Shown in pieces: positions 32,287 to 40,463 of a stretch of DNA of 50,784 nucleotides (within the stretch, counting starts at the first letter, position 1; each line of letters opens with the position of its first letter). Source of the stretch: an uncultured Veillonellaceae bacterium (GTDB lineage: Bacteria > Bacillota > Negativicutes > Veillonellales > Dialisteraceae); assembly GCA_949286115.1 (NCBI GenBank), contig CASEBK010000001.1:1-50784 (forward strand), given 5' to 3'. The notes under the pieces were generated by a model that saw only the letters and a program-made list of their open reading frames with translations, did no database searches and was not told the origin of the DNA. The position numbers and the translations under genes were made by a program.

Positions 32287-32706
32287 TTAGCCAACTACGA
32301 AGAGCTGATCGCCGCCCTGGACGGACTGGCCCACGGTGACAGCGATGGATTTGATCGTGCCAGCGCACGGAGCCATGATCGGGTTGCCCATCTTCATAGC
32401 TTCGAGGACCATAACTTCGTCGCCTTCGTTGACTGCGTCGCCGACTTTCTTGGAGATGGTGGTGATCTTGCCAGGCATCGGGGAATCAACGGAGGTTTCG
32501 CCAGCTGCTACCGGAGCTGCTGCTGCCGGAGCCGGAGCCGGAGCTGCTGCCGGAGCCGGTGCCGGTGCCGGAGCTGCCGCCGGAGCGGGAGCCGGAGCCG
32601 GAGCTGCGACCGGAGCCGGAGCTGCTGCCGGAGCTGCTGCTGCAGCGCCTTCGTTAACTTCTACATTGTAAGCTACGCCATTGACCGTTACAGTAAATTT
32701 TCTCAT
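32287..32706 (-). CDS. mmdC: Methylmalonyl-CoA decarboxylase gamma subunit (biotin carrier)
   Basis: A 139-residue biotin carboxyl carrier protein. A short N-terminal strand (MRKFTVTVNG) is followed by a roughly 48-residue Ala-Pro linker (residues 21-68), then the biotinyl domain with the attachment Lys105 in LEAMKMGNP. It receives CO2 from methylmalonyl-CoA on MmdA and delivers carboxybiotin to the membrane beta subunit for decarboxylation. The long Ala-Pro linker lets the biotin swing between sites. It is the last gene of the propionate operon, preceded by AGGAGGAAAGACA. The product could also serve oxaloacetate decarboxylase, but its genes are absent here. Confidence 0.93.
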   Translation of the reverse strand: MRKFTVTVNGVAYNVEVNEGAAAAAPAAAPAPVAAPAPAPAPAAAPAPAPAPAAAPAPAPAAAAPVAAGETSVDSPMPGKITTISKKVGDAVNEGDEVMVLEAMKMGNPIMAPCAGTIKSIAVTVGQSVQGGDQLFVVG

Positions 32707-32744
32707 TGTCTTTCCTCCTAAGATTTATATTTCTGACCGTGAGA

Positions 32745-33077
32745 TCAGAAGTTCTGCTGCGCACCAGCGATGCGCGCTGCAGTTGTCCAACCATTGTTCT
32801 TCTGAGCAAGGCGAATGGACGCTACTTCGCCACCTTCCATGCAGGCGATGGCTGCAGCGATGGCTGCAACGACTGCGCCATTGTCAGCTGCCGGTGCCGG
32901 AGCTGCAGCAGGAGCTGCTGCCGGCGCCGGAGCTGCTGCACGAGCAGGAGCAGCTGCTCTGGCAGGAGTAGATCCACCTTCGGCAGGAGCGACAGCGGAA
33001 CGCAGGTTCATCAACATTACGAGGCAGATTACTGCAACGATGGCGGTAAAGCCGGTAATGTAAACTAAGATATCCAT
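32745..33077 (-). CDS. mmdD: Methylmalonyl-CoA decarboxylase delta subunit (OadG-like)
   Basis: A 110-residue protein. One N-terminal membrane helix (TGFTAIVAVICLVMLMN) is followed by an Ala-Pro-rich linker (residues 38-65) and a conserved C-terminal tail (AAIAAAIACMEGG, then NNGWTTAARIAG). This matches the delta subunit of Na+-translocating decarboxylases, which ties the soluble alpha and gamma subunits to the membrane. It lies between mmdA and mmdC as in other Negativicutes. The ribosome site AGAAAGG is about 10 bases from the ATG. Confidence 0.9.
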   Translation of the reverse strand: MDILVYITGFTAIVAVICLVMLMNLRSAVAPAEGGSTPARAAAPARAAAPAPAAAPAAAPAPAADNGAVVAAIAAAIACMEGGEVASIRLAQKNNGWTTAARIAGAQQNF

Positions 33078-33124
33078 CTGTCCCCATCCTTTCTAAATAA
33101 TGTTGTATTCAAGCGGCCTTGATA

Positions 33125-34654
33125 TTACAGCGGAATGTTGTCGTGTTTCTTGGCCGGATGAAGTTCTCTCTTGCTTGCGAGCATAGACAGAGCATTGATG
33201 ATGTACGGACGGGAATCCTTCGGTTCAATAACCGCATCAACATAGCCGCGTTCAGCTGCTTTATAAGGAGTAGCGAATTCTTCAACATATTCTTCAGTAC
33301 GTTTTTCCTTCTCAGGATCTTTCTTGAAGATGATGTTGGCAGCACCCGCCGGGCCCATGACAGCGATTTCAGCGGTCGGCCATGCGAATACCTGGTCTGC
33401 GCCCTGTTCACGAGAGCACATAGCGATATAGGAACCGCCGTATGCTTTGCGGACGATGAGGGTGACCTTCGGAACGGTCGCTTCGCAGTATGCGAAGAGC
33501 ATCTTTGCGCCGTGACGAATGACGCCTGCATATTCCTGCTGTTTGCCGGGGAGGAACCCAGGAACATCGACGATGTTCAGCAGCGGAATATTGAAGCAGT
33601 CGCAGAAGCGGATGAAGCGAGCCGCTTTATCGGAAGCATTGTAGTCGAGGCAGCCTGCCATGAATGCCGGCTGGTTCGCAATGATGCCTACGGTCTGGCC
33701 ATCCATACGAGCGAAGCAGGTGATGATGTTCTTCGCCCAGTCTTTGGCTACGTCATAGTATTCGCCGTTATCGACAACCGATTTGATGATCTTGTACATA
33801 TCGTACGGAGCATTCGGGTTGTCAGGCATAAGGGTGTTCAGGGATTCATCGGTACGGGTCGGGTCATCCGTGCTTTCAACGACCGGTGCATCTTCCATGT
33901 TGTTGCTCGGCAGGAAGGAGAGCAGGTAACGGATCTGTTTGATGCAGTCTTCGTCGTTCGGAGCCTGGAACTGCGCAACGCCGGAAATGGTGTTGTGCGT
34001 CTTTGCGCCGCCGAGAGCTTCAGCGGTGATGACTTCGCCGGTGACGGATTTAACGACTGCCGGGCCGGTGAGGAACATCTGGCTGGTGCCGTTGACCATG
34101 TAGATGAAGTCGGTCAGAGCCGGGGAGTATACAGCGCCGCCTGCGGACGGTCCCATGATCGCGGAGATCTGCGGGATGACGCCGGAAGAAATGACGTTGT
34201 TCCAGAAGATCTTGCCGTAGCCGGAGAGGGCATCGACAGCTTCCTGAATACGAGCGCCGCCGGAATCGTTGAGGCCTACGCACGGAGCACCGACTTTCAG
34301 AGCCAGTTCCTGTACGTGAACGATCTTAGCTGCGTGCATTTCGCCGAGGGAGCCGCCTTCTACGGTGAAGTCCTGAGCGAAACCGAATACCAGTCTGCCG
34401 TCAACGGTGCCGTAGCCGGTGACTACGCCTTCGCCCGGGAGATCTTTCTTTTCCTGGCCGAAGTTGTGGCAGCGGGATTTAACGAAAGCGTCAACTTCTA
34501 CGAAAGAGCCCTTATCGAAAAGGAGATCGAGTCTTTCGCGAGCGGTGAGCTTGCCTTTTTCATGCTGTTTTTCAACGCGTTTTTCCCCGCCCATAGCCTG
34601 TACGTGCGCGAGGTTTTTGTGAAGAAGTTCAATTCTTGCTTCAACAGAATACAT
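33125..34654 (-). CDS. mmdA: Methylmalonyl-CoA decarboxylase alpha subunit (carboxyltransferase)
   Basis: A 509-residue carboxyltransferase that moves the carboxyl group of (S)-methylmalonyl-CoA to biotin on MmdC, giving propionyl-CoA. The acyl-CoA carboxylase beta-type fold is clear: GKLTARERLDLLFDKGSFVE near residue 34, LNDSGGARIQEAVDALSGYG, IMGPSAGGAVYSPALTDF, and in the C-terminal half VDVPGFLPGKQQEYAGVIRHGAK-type and RKAYGGSYIAMCSR segments. It could in principle be a propionyl-CoA carboxylase beta subunit, but the delta and gamma subunits beside it and the absence of biotin carboxylase favour the decarboxylase. GGAGGTG precedes the start. Confidence 0.93.
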   Translation of the reverse strand: MYSVEARIELLHKNLAHVQAMGGEKRVEKQHEKGKLTARERLDLLFDKGSFVEVDAFVKSRCHNFGQEKKDLPGEGVVTGYGTVDGRLVFGFAQDFTVEGGSLGEMHAAKIVHVQELALKVGAPCVGLNDSGGARIQEAVDALSGYGKIFWNNVISSGVIPQISAIMGPSAGGAVYSPALTDFIYMVNGTSQMFLTGPAVVKSVTGEVITAEALGGAKTHNTISGVAQFQAPNDEDCIKQIRYLLSFLPSNNMEDAPVVESTDDPTRTDESLNTLMPDNPNAPYDMYKIIKSVVDNGEYYDVAKDWAKNIITCFARMDGQTVGIIANQPAFMAGCLDYNASDKAARFIRFCDCFNIPLLNIVDVPGFLPGKQQEYAGVIRHGAKMLFAYCEATVPKVTLIVRKAYGGSYIAMCSREQGADQVFAWPTAEIAVMGPAGAANIIFKKDPEKEKRTEEYVEEFATPYKAAERGYVDAVIEPKDSRPYIINALSMLASKRELHPAKKHDNIPL

Positions 34655-34664
34655 TCTTACACCT

Positions 34665-34714
34665 CCAAATATTTGGTACCCCCTTGCGGGGGAAGCTCTG
34701 CCGAAGCAGAGCTT
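34665..34714 (-). other. Stacked hairpins between mce and mmdA
   Basis: Three adjoining inverted repeats sit in a 98-base gap: AAGCTCTGC/GCAGAGCTT with a TTCG loop (34693-34714), CCCCC/GGGGG (34679-34692), and the palindrome CCAAATATTTGG (34665-34676), which covers part of the mmdA ribosome site. No T-run follows, so this looks like an RNA processing or stability element rather than a terminator. Confidence 0.65.
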
Positions 34715-34752
34715 ACGTCTCTTGATCTAATCGATTGGCTTTTCAGCGGAGA

Positions 34753-35196
34753 TTAGAAGGACGGGCCTCCCTGACGTTCGGTCAGTTCGATGAGAACGCC
34801 GGTAGCTTTCGGGTGCAGGAAAGCGATATGGCAGCCGCCAGCGCCGACACGCCATTTCTTGTCGATGAGCGCAACGCCCTTTTCCTGGAGTTCGGTCAGA
34901 GCTGCGGTGATGTCGTCGACACGAAGAGCGACATGCTGATAGCCGTCACGGCCACCGTTCTTGTCGATGAAGCGGGCGATCGGGCCGTCCGGAGTGGTGG
35001 AGCCCAGGAATTCGAGTTCGCAGGCTTCCGTCTGAGCGGACGGTTTGAAGAAGCTGGTCGTTACGTGCTGATCTTCAACAGTTTCGTCAGGCATGGACGG
35101 ATCGAGTCCGAGCACGTCTTTCATCATCTGTTTTTTGCCTTCCAGATCTTTGACTGCAATGCCGACATGATCTACGCACAAAACTTTGAATGCCAT
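34753..35196 (-). CDS. mce: Methylmalonyl-CoA epimerase
   Basis: A 147-residue member of the glyoxalase/VOC fold. It interconverts (R)- and (S)-methylmalonyl-CoA, linking mutase and decarboxylase. The metal ligands expected for the family are present: His10 in CVDHVGIAV, His88 in GYQHVALRV and Glu137 in GVLIELTER. GGRDGYQHVALRVDDI and the GAGGCHIAFLHPK loop are diagnostic. Size is normal. It lies 18 bases upstream-side of meaB on the same strand and is followed by the hairpin cluster before mmdA. Confidence 0.95.
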   Translation of the reverse strand: MAFKVLCVDHVGIAVKDLEGKKQMMKDVLGLDPSMPDETVEDQHVTTSFFKPSAQTEACELEFLGSTTPDGPIARFIDKNGGRDGYQHVALRVDDITAALTELQEKGVALIDKKWRVGAGGCHIAFLHPKATGVLIELTERQGGPSF

Positions 35197-35214
35197 AATA
35201 ATTCCTCCTTTGAA

Positions 35215-36153
35215 TTATTTGAATATATCTCCCACGATGGAATCAACGACTGTGTACGGATCTGTCTGCCGTTCATAGACGCGTTCCACGTAGTCAGCAA
35301 ATTTGCCCGATTCGGTGATCTCTTCCATCACGTGACGGGAAATACGATCATGAATCATCTCGGCCATCTCGCTCTTGACGCGTTCGCGGCGCCGCTCTTC
35401 GAGAAGTCCGGATTCTTCAAGATACTTGCGATGTTCATTCAGGCCATTCACTACATCTTCGATGCCCTTGCCTTCATTGGCAATGGTTCTTGCAATCGGA
35501 GGTCTCCAGTCTTTGGCTTCGCCCAGATCGAGCATCATCTCAATTTCTACATTGAGACGATCTGCGCCGTCACGGTCACACTTGTTGATCGTGTAGACGT
35601 CGCCGATCTCGAGGATGCCTGCCTTGATTGCCTGAATGTCGTCGCCCAGTCCAGGTACGAGCACAATGAGCGTTGTATCCGCATTCTTGACGATATCGAC
35701 TTCAGACTGACCGACGCCTACGGTTTCGATGAAGATGACATCGAGGCCCCAGGCATCCATCAATTTGACAGCATCCGCCGTCTTTCTGGACAAACCGCCC
35801 AGACTGCCACGCGTCCCCATGCTGCGGATATACACACCCTGATCCAAAGTCAGATCATTCATACGGATACGGTCGCCGAGGATGGCGCCACCGGTGAATG
35901 GACTTGTCGGGTCGATAGCACATACACCGACGGTTTTGCCCATTTTCCGATAGAATTTCACGAGATTGTCCGACAGTGTGCTCTTACCCGCACCAGGCGC
36001 ACCGGTAACACCGATGACCTGTGCACGACCAGTATGGTGGTAGATCTCTTTCATGATCTCCTCGTACCCATCCTGCTCGTTTTCCACGATGGTGATTGCT
36101 CTTGCTAAGGCACGTCTGGATCCATTCCAAAAATCTTTCATAGAAAATTCCAT
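35215..36153 (-). CDS. meaB: MeaB/ArgK G3E GTPase, methylmalonyl-CoA mutase chaperone
   Basis: A 312-residue G3E-family GTPase that gates cobalamin loading and protects methylmalonyl-CoA mutase from inactivation. Walker A is GAPGAGKS (residues 51-58). Further motifs are AIDPTSPFTGGAILGDRIRM, the FIETVGVGQSEVDI switch, and NKCD for guanine recognition. The C-terminal helices (SEMAEMIHDRISRHVMEEI) match the dimerisation arm. The ATG at 36153 follows AAAGGCGG; the frame is open further upstream but lacks a ribosome site. Its place between mutase and epimerase confirms the role. Confidence 0.95.
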   Translation of the reverse strand: MEFSMKDFWNGSRRALARAITIVENEQDGYEEIMKEIYHHTGRAQVIGVTGAPGAGKSTLSDNLVKFYRKMGKTVGVCAIDPTSPFTGGAILGDRIRMNDLTLDQGVYIRSMGTRGSLGGLSRKTADAVKLMDAWGLDVIFIETVGVGQSEVDIVKNADTTLIVLVPGLGDDIQAIKAGILEIGDVYTINKCDRDGADRLNVEIEMMLDLGEAKDWRPPIARTIANEGKGIEDVVNGLNEHRKYLEESGLLEERRRERVKSEMAEMIHDRISRHVMEEITESGKFADYVERVYERQTDPYTVVDSIVGDIFK

Positions 36154-36187
36154 GGATGGTACCGCCTTTAAGAGTAAAAGTTGTGTA

Positions 36188-36217
36188 CGGGGCCGCCGCA
36201 CAAGCGCGGCAGCCCCG
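36188..36217 (-). other. Strong intercistronic hairpin between mutase small subunit and meaB
   Basis: Twelve base pairs, CGGGGCTGCCGC with GCGGCGGCCCCG (36206-36217 with 36188-36199, one G-T pair), enclose a 6-base loop. No T-run follows. It lies about 35 bases before the meaB start. Confidence 0.7.
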
Positions 36218-36249
36218 CCGCAACGAAAAGCTCAGATCTGAATCAGATA

Positions 36250-36642
36250 TCAGACGTTAGCTTTGATGAAGTCGATGATGTCCTTGGTCGGGGTGCCAGG
36301 GGTGAAGATTGCCTTCACGCCAGCAGCTTCGAGGCCGGGGATATCGGAAGCCGGGATAACGCCGCCGCCGATGACGAGGACGTCGCCCATGCCTTTCGCC
36401 TTCAGACCTTCAACAACTTCCGGGAAGAGGGTGTTGTGAGCGCCGGACAGCAGGGAGAGGGCTACAACATCGACGTCTTCTGCATCAGCTGCTTCGACGA
36501 TCTGAGCGACCGTCTGACGAAGGCCGGTGTAGATGACTTCCATGCCTGCATCGCGGAGAGCGCGAGCTACGACTTTAGCGCCGCGGTCATGGCCGTCAAG
36601 GCCCGGTTTTGCAACGAGTACTCTGATTTTCTTATCTGCCAT
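36250..36642 (-). CDS. Methylmalonyl-CoA mutase, cobalamin-binding subunit
   Basis: A 130-residue free-standing B12-binding domain. The base-off/His-on signature DGHDRG (residues 16-21, His18 as lower axial ligand) is followed by SLLSGAHN and [15 protein letters not shown], which cradle the nucleotide tail of adenosylcobalamin. It pairs with the large subunit at 36674-38320 to form a split mutase, in contrast to the single-chain enzyme of many bacteria. The gap to the large-subunit gene is 31 bases. Confidence 0.95.
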   Translation of the reverse strand: MADKKIRVLVAKPGLDGHDRGAKVVARALRDAGMEVIYTGLRQTVAQIVEAADAEDVDVVALSLLSGAHNTLFPEVVEGLKAKGMGDVLVIGGGVIPASDIPGLEAAGVKAIFTPGTPTKDIIDFIKANV

Positions 36643-36673
36643 AGTTGATTACCTCCAGAAAGTTCTCTTGAAA

Positions 36674-38320
36674 TTAGAGAGTTACATGCGGTTTGTATTC
36701 GCCGAATACCTTGCGGAGTACGCCGCAGATTTCGCCGAGAGAGCAGTAAGCACGTACGCAGTCGAGGATGACCGGCATGAGGTTGACGGATTCGTCAGCA
36801 GCAGCCGTTTCGAGTTTCGCCAGTTCTTCAGCAACTTTCGCGTTGTCGCGGGTAGCTTTGACTTCAGCGAGTTTCTTCTTCTGGAATTCGCCAGCAGAAG
36901 CGTCTACGCGGAGCAGGCCTTCAACCGGTTTTTCTTCCTGCTGGAACTTGTTGACGCCGACGATGGTTCTTTCGCCGGATTCAACGGACATCTGCCATGC
37001 ATAAGCGGAATCCTGAATTTCTTTCTGGATGTAGCCTTTTTCGATTGCTTCGACAGCGCCGCCCATTTCGTCGATCTTCTTGATGTATTCCATCGCTTCT
37101 TTTTCGATAGCGTTGGTCATAGCTTCTACATAGTAGGAGCCGCCGAGCGGATCGACTACGTCAGCCAGGCCGGATTCATAAGCGATGATCTGCTGGGTGC
37201 GCAGAGCGATCGTTACGGATTCCGTGGTCGGCAGAGCGAGTGCTTCGTCGCGGGAGTTGGTGTGCAGGGACTGGGTGCCGCCCATAACTGCTGCTGCAGC
37301 CTGGAGCGCTACACGGATGATGTTGTTGTTCGGCTGCTGAGCGGTCAGCATGGAGCCTGCAGTCTGGGTGTGGAAGCGCAGCTTCATGGACTTAGCCTGT
37401 TCAGCATGGAAGCGTTCTTTCAGGATGCGAGCCCAGATACGACGGGAAGCACGGAACTTAGCAACTTCTTCGAGGACGTTGTTGTGAGCGTTCCAGAAGA
37501 AGGACAGACGGCCTGCGAAGTCGTCGATCTTCATGCCAGCTTTCAGAGCCGCTTCGATGTAAGCGATGCCGTCAGCGATGGTGAATGCAACTTCCTGTGC
37601 AGCAGTGGAGCCTGCTTCACGGATGTGGTAGCCGGAAATGGAGATGGTGTTCCACTTCGGTACGTTCTGAGAGCAGTATTCGAAAATGTTGGTGATGAGG
37701 CGCATGGACGGTTTAACCGGGAAAATGTAGGTGCCGCGTGCGGAGTATTCTTTCAGGATATCGTTCTGAATGGTGCCGCGCAGAGCAGATGCCGGTACGC
37801 CCTGTTTTTCAGCGACTGCGATGTACATAGCGAGCAGTACGGAAGCAGAAGCGTTGATGGTCATGGAGGTGGAAACCTTGGAGAGATCGATCTGGTCGAA
37901 GAGGATTTCCATATCCTTCAGGGTGTCGATAGCAACGCCTACTTTACCGATTTCGCCCTGAGCCATAGCATCGTCAGAGTCATAGCCGATCTGGGTCGGG
38001 AGGTCGAATGCAACGGAGAGGCCGGTGCCGCCGTTAGCGATCAGGTAACGATAACGTTTGTTGGATTCTTCAGCAGTAGCGAAGCCTGCGTACATACGCA
38101 TGGTCCAGAAACGGGAACGATACATGGTCGGCTGAACACCGCGGGTGTAAGGATATTCGCCCGGGAGGCCCAGTTCGGTTTCATAGTCAAAACCTTCAAG
38201 ATCGAGAGGGGTGTACACTTTCTTGTGTTTCAGACCAACTCTTTCCGGGAACTTTGCTTCAGCTTTTTTGCAGTCTGCCTCGTACTTTTCGAGTTTGGCT
38301 TTCAGGGATTCATTTGCCAT
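36674..38320 (-). CDS. Methylmalonyl-CoA mutase large (catalytic) subunit
   Basis: A 548-residue TIM-barrel subunit of adenosylcobalamin-dependent methylmalonyl-CoA mutase, which rearranges succinyl-CoA to (R)-methylmalonyl-CoA. Recognised segments are [20 protein letters not shown], containing the active-site Tyr region near residues 60-75, [36 protein letters not shown], and [19 protein letters not shown] followed by [19 protein letters not shown]. It lacks the C-terminal B12 domain, which is encoded separately just downstream. The start follows TTAGGAGG. It could be mistaken for an isobutyryl- or ethylmalonyl-type mutase large subunit, but the operon argues for succinyl-CoA. Confidence 0.94.
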   Translation of the reverse strand: MANESLKAKLEKYEADCKKAEAKFPERVGLKHKKVYTPLDLEGFDYETELGLPGEYPYTRGVQPTMYRSRFWTMRMYAGFATAEESNKRYRYLIANGGTGLSVAFDLPTQIGYDSDDAMAQGEIGKVGVAIDTLKDMEILFDQIDLSKVSTSMTINASASVLLAMYIAVAEKQGVPASALRGTIQNDILKEYSARGTYIFPVKPSMRLITNIFEYCSQNVPKWNTISISGYHIREAGSTAAQEVAFTIADGIAYIEAALKAGMKIDDFAGRLSFFWNAHNNVLEEVAKFRASRRIWARILKERFHAEQAKSMKLRFHTQTAGSMLTAQQPNNNIIRVALQAAAAVMGGTQSLHTNSRDEALALPTTESVTIALRTQQIIAYESGLADVVDPLGGSYYVEAMTNAIEKEAMEYIKKIDEMGGAVEAIEKGYIQKEIQDSAYAWQMSVESGERTIVGVNKFQQEEKPVEGLLRVDASAGEFQKKKLAEVKATRDNAKVAEELAKLETAAADESVNLMPVILDCVRAYCSLGEICGVLRKVFGEYKPHVTL

Positions 38321-38439
38321 AAGTTCATCTTCCTCCTAAAAATGTTTACCGGAGCTTCGGATCGACCAAGAACTGCGCATTTCCTGTCTTCTAATTCCAG
38401 GCTTCTGCCAATGCTCCAAAATAGACCCATTGAGGATCT

Positions 38440-38476
38440 CTGCCGCCGCGCCGCTTACGCTTCCACACGGCGGCAG
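38440..38476 (-). other. Intercistronic hairpin between the CoA-transferase and mutase genes
   Basis: CTGCCGCCG and CGGCGGCAG (38440-38448 with 38468-38476) are perfect 9-bp arms in the 228-base gap. A TATATA sequence lies nearby, but I cannot identify a convincing promoter. It may separate expression of the transferase from the rest. Confidence 0.55.
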
Positions 38477-38548
38477 TGCCTCTTGAGTACTATATATGAT
38501 TGACTGCCATGGGCAGCGAATCAGCAGATCGAGTGTACCGGAACTGAA

Positions 38549-40096
38549 TTATTTCTTCAGCTTCATGCTGCCGGTCTCAGCAAGTCTTTCATGGAATGCG
38601 AAAGCTTCTTTGAGGATATGCGGGGTCTGGGAGTTGCCGCAGGCAGCGCATGCTCTTTCGAAGTAGTCCATGAGAGCGTCTCTGTAGTCCGGATGAGCGA
38701 CGTTGTTGATGATGACTTTCGCTCTTTCTTTCGGGGTCAGGCCGCGAACATCGGCAACGCCCTGTTCGGAAATGAACACATGGGTGTCGTGTTCGGTGTG
38801 GTCCACATGGGAGCACATCGGAACGACCGCGGAGATGTCGCCGTGCTTCGTGGTGCTGTGGCAGAAGAAGCAGGAGAGGTACGCGTTGCGTGCGAAGTCG
38901 CCGGAACCGCCGATGCCGTTCATCATCTTCGTGCCCGTTACATGGGTGGAGTTCACGTGGCCGTAGATATCCATTTCCAGAGCGGTGTTCATGCCGATGA
39001 CGCCGATGCGGCGAACGACTTCACCGTTGTTGGAGATCTCTTCCGGACGGAGGATGATCTTCTTGCGGTATTCTTCAATGTTCTTGTAGAAGCGCTGCAG
39101 GCCTTCCGGAGACGGGGACAGGGACGTACCGGAGATCATGTCGATCTTGCCGGCATCGATCAGGTCGAACATGCCGTCCTGGATGACTTCCGTGTAGACG
39201 GAGAGGTCTTTGAAGTTGGAACGAACGAGGCCGTTGATGACGGCGTTCGCTACGTTGCCTACGCCGGACTGGAGCGGAAGCAGGTTCTCCGGGAGTCTGC
39301 CCTGTTTGACTTCGTTGGTCAGGAATTCGACCAGGTTGTCGCCCATAGCGATCGCGTCGTCATCCAGAGCAGCGAGCTTACGGGTCACGTCAGGCATGTC
39401 GCACGGAACGATGGCGACGATCTTTTCCGGATCGACCGGGATGTACGGCGTGCCGATGCGGTCGCCTGCATGGGTGATCGGGATCGGTTTGCGGAAAGGC
39501 GGATTCGGCATCTCGTAGATGTCGTGCATGCCTTCGAGAGCGACCGGCTGGGTCGTGTTGACTTCGATGATGACTTTCTTCGCCTGGGTCACGAATACCG
39601 GCGTGTTGCCGATGGCCGTGGTCGGAACGATGTGGCCTTCCGGAGTGATCTTGCAGGCTTCGACGACTGCAAAGTCAGGGCCGGTGACGCGTTCGCCAGC
39701 AGCATTCTTGAAGAAGCCTTCACGGAACTGCTGAGCAGAGTGGCTCAGGTGCAGGTCGCAGTAGCCGAGAGCGCCGCAGTTGATCGCTTTGCGCAGCGTG
39801 GCATTCGTCTGATACGGGGTGCGGAGGCGCACGCCGTTGGCCTCGACCAGTTCCTGGTCGATCTGAGAGCCGGTGGAAGCGCCGGTCCAGATGTCTACCT
39901 TGAAGGGAGTCTCCTTCATTCTTTCAGCCAGTTCATGCATGGTGATCTTCGGATAGCCGCAGGGCGTGAAGCCGGAGATACCGATGATGTCGCCAGGCTG
40001 AATCATAGCCGCAGCCGTTTTCGCATCGCAGACTTTGGAAAGCAGGGACTTGTCCTCAATTCTGCTCAGAAATTCGCTGTCGTTGGTGTCGATCAT
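38549..40096 (-). CDS. scpC: Succinate (acetyl/propionyl) CoA-transferase
   Basis: A 515-residue CoA-transferase of the acetyl-CoA hydrolase/transferase (Cat1) family. In this context it should swap CoA between propionyl-CoA and succinate, releasing propionate and priming the mutase. Family segments are GISGFTPCGYPK near the N-terminus, LVEANGVRLRTPYQTN, LPLQSGVGNVANAVINGL, the catalytic-Glu region GMNTALEMDIYGHVNSTHV and the oxyanion loop NGIGGSGDFARNAYLS. The ATG at 40096 has GGGAGG nine bases upstream; in-frame starts nearer that site are too close. It is the first gene of the propionate operon. Confidence 0.93.
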   Translation of the reverse strand: MIDTNDSEFLSRIEDKSLLSKVCDAKTAAAMIQPGDIIGISGFTPCGYPKITMHELAERMKETPFKVDIWTGASTGSQIDQELVEANGVRLRTPYQTNATLRKAINCGALGYCDLHLSHSAQQFREGFFKNAAGERVTGPDFAVVEACKITPEGHIVPTTAIGNTPVFVTQAKKVIIEVNTTQPVALEGMHDIYEMPNPPFRKPIPITHAGDRIGTPYIPVDPEKIVAIVPCDMPDVTRKLAALDDDAIAMGDNLVEFLTNEVKQGRLPENLLPLQSGVGNVANAVINGLVRSNFKDLSVYTEVIQDGMFDLIDAGKIDMISGTSLSPSPEGLQRFYKNIEEYRKKIILRPEEISNNGEVVRRIGVIGMNTALEMDIYGHVNSTHVTGTKMMNGIGGSGDFARNAYLSCFFCHSTTKHGDISAVVPMCSHVDHTEHDTHVFISEQGVADVRGLTPKERAKVIINNVAHPDYRDALMDYFERACAACGNSQTPHILKEAFAFHERLAETGSMKLKK

Positions 40097-40207
40097 TACT
40101 ATCATCCTCCCAAACAATACAAAACTAAATAAATTTTTTATAAAAGCCCGCAGTCGAAACCGCTGAGTCTTTGCCAGATTTATTAGAAGATAGCTCCCTA
40201 TATTCCT

Positions 40208-40236
40208 ATTTTAGTTGAGGCTTTCCGGCATGTCAA
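40208..40236 (-). promoter_or_regulatory. Promoter of the propionate operon
   Basis: Minus-strand consensus TTGACA (40231-40236), a 17-base spacer, then TAAAAT (40208-40213). A second, extended -10 candidate TGTGATATAAT lies upstream at about 40296-40306, without a good -35. The leader to scpC is about 105 bases and AT-rich near the start. Confidence 0.8.
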
Positions 40237-40463
40237 CTGGAGTACGCTTCTGTTTTCCCTATGGCGAAATCTCATCTACTCTTAGGACCTACAATATTAT
40301 ATCACAAATTCCCCGGTCTTCCCCGCGGTTTCCGCCTGGGGAGTCACAAAAAAGTCTAACAGTGGTTATAAAAATTTCCTATCAACTGCCTACGGACGTT
40401 TTGCCGTATCGTCTCCTCGCGGCGTCCGATAAATCGGCGCTTCTAAATTTCTCGTTATAGTTT

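Noticed and set aside
33125..34654. Propionyl-CoA carboxylase beta subunit as the identity of mmdA
   Set aside because: No biotin carboxylase is nearby, whereas decarboxylase-type delta and gamma subunits follow directly.
33119..40132. Long plus-strand frames opposite mmdA, the mutase and the CoA-transferase
   Set aside because: Each mirrors a conserved minus-strand gene; the opposite strand carries all recognisable motifs and ribosome sites.
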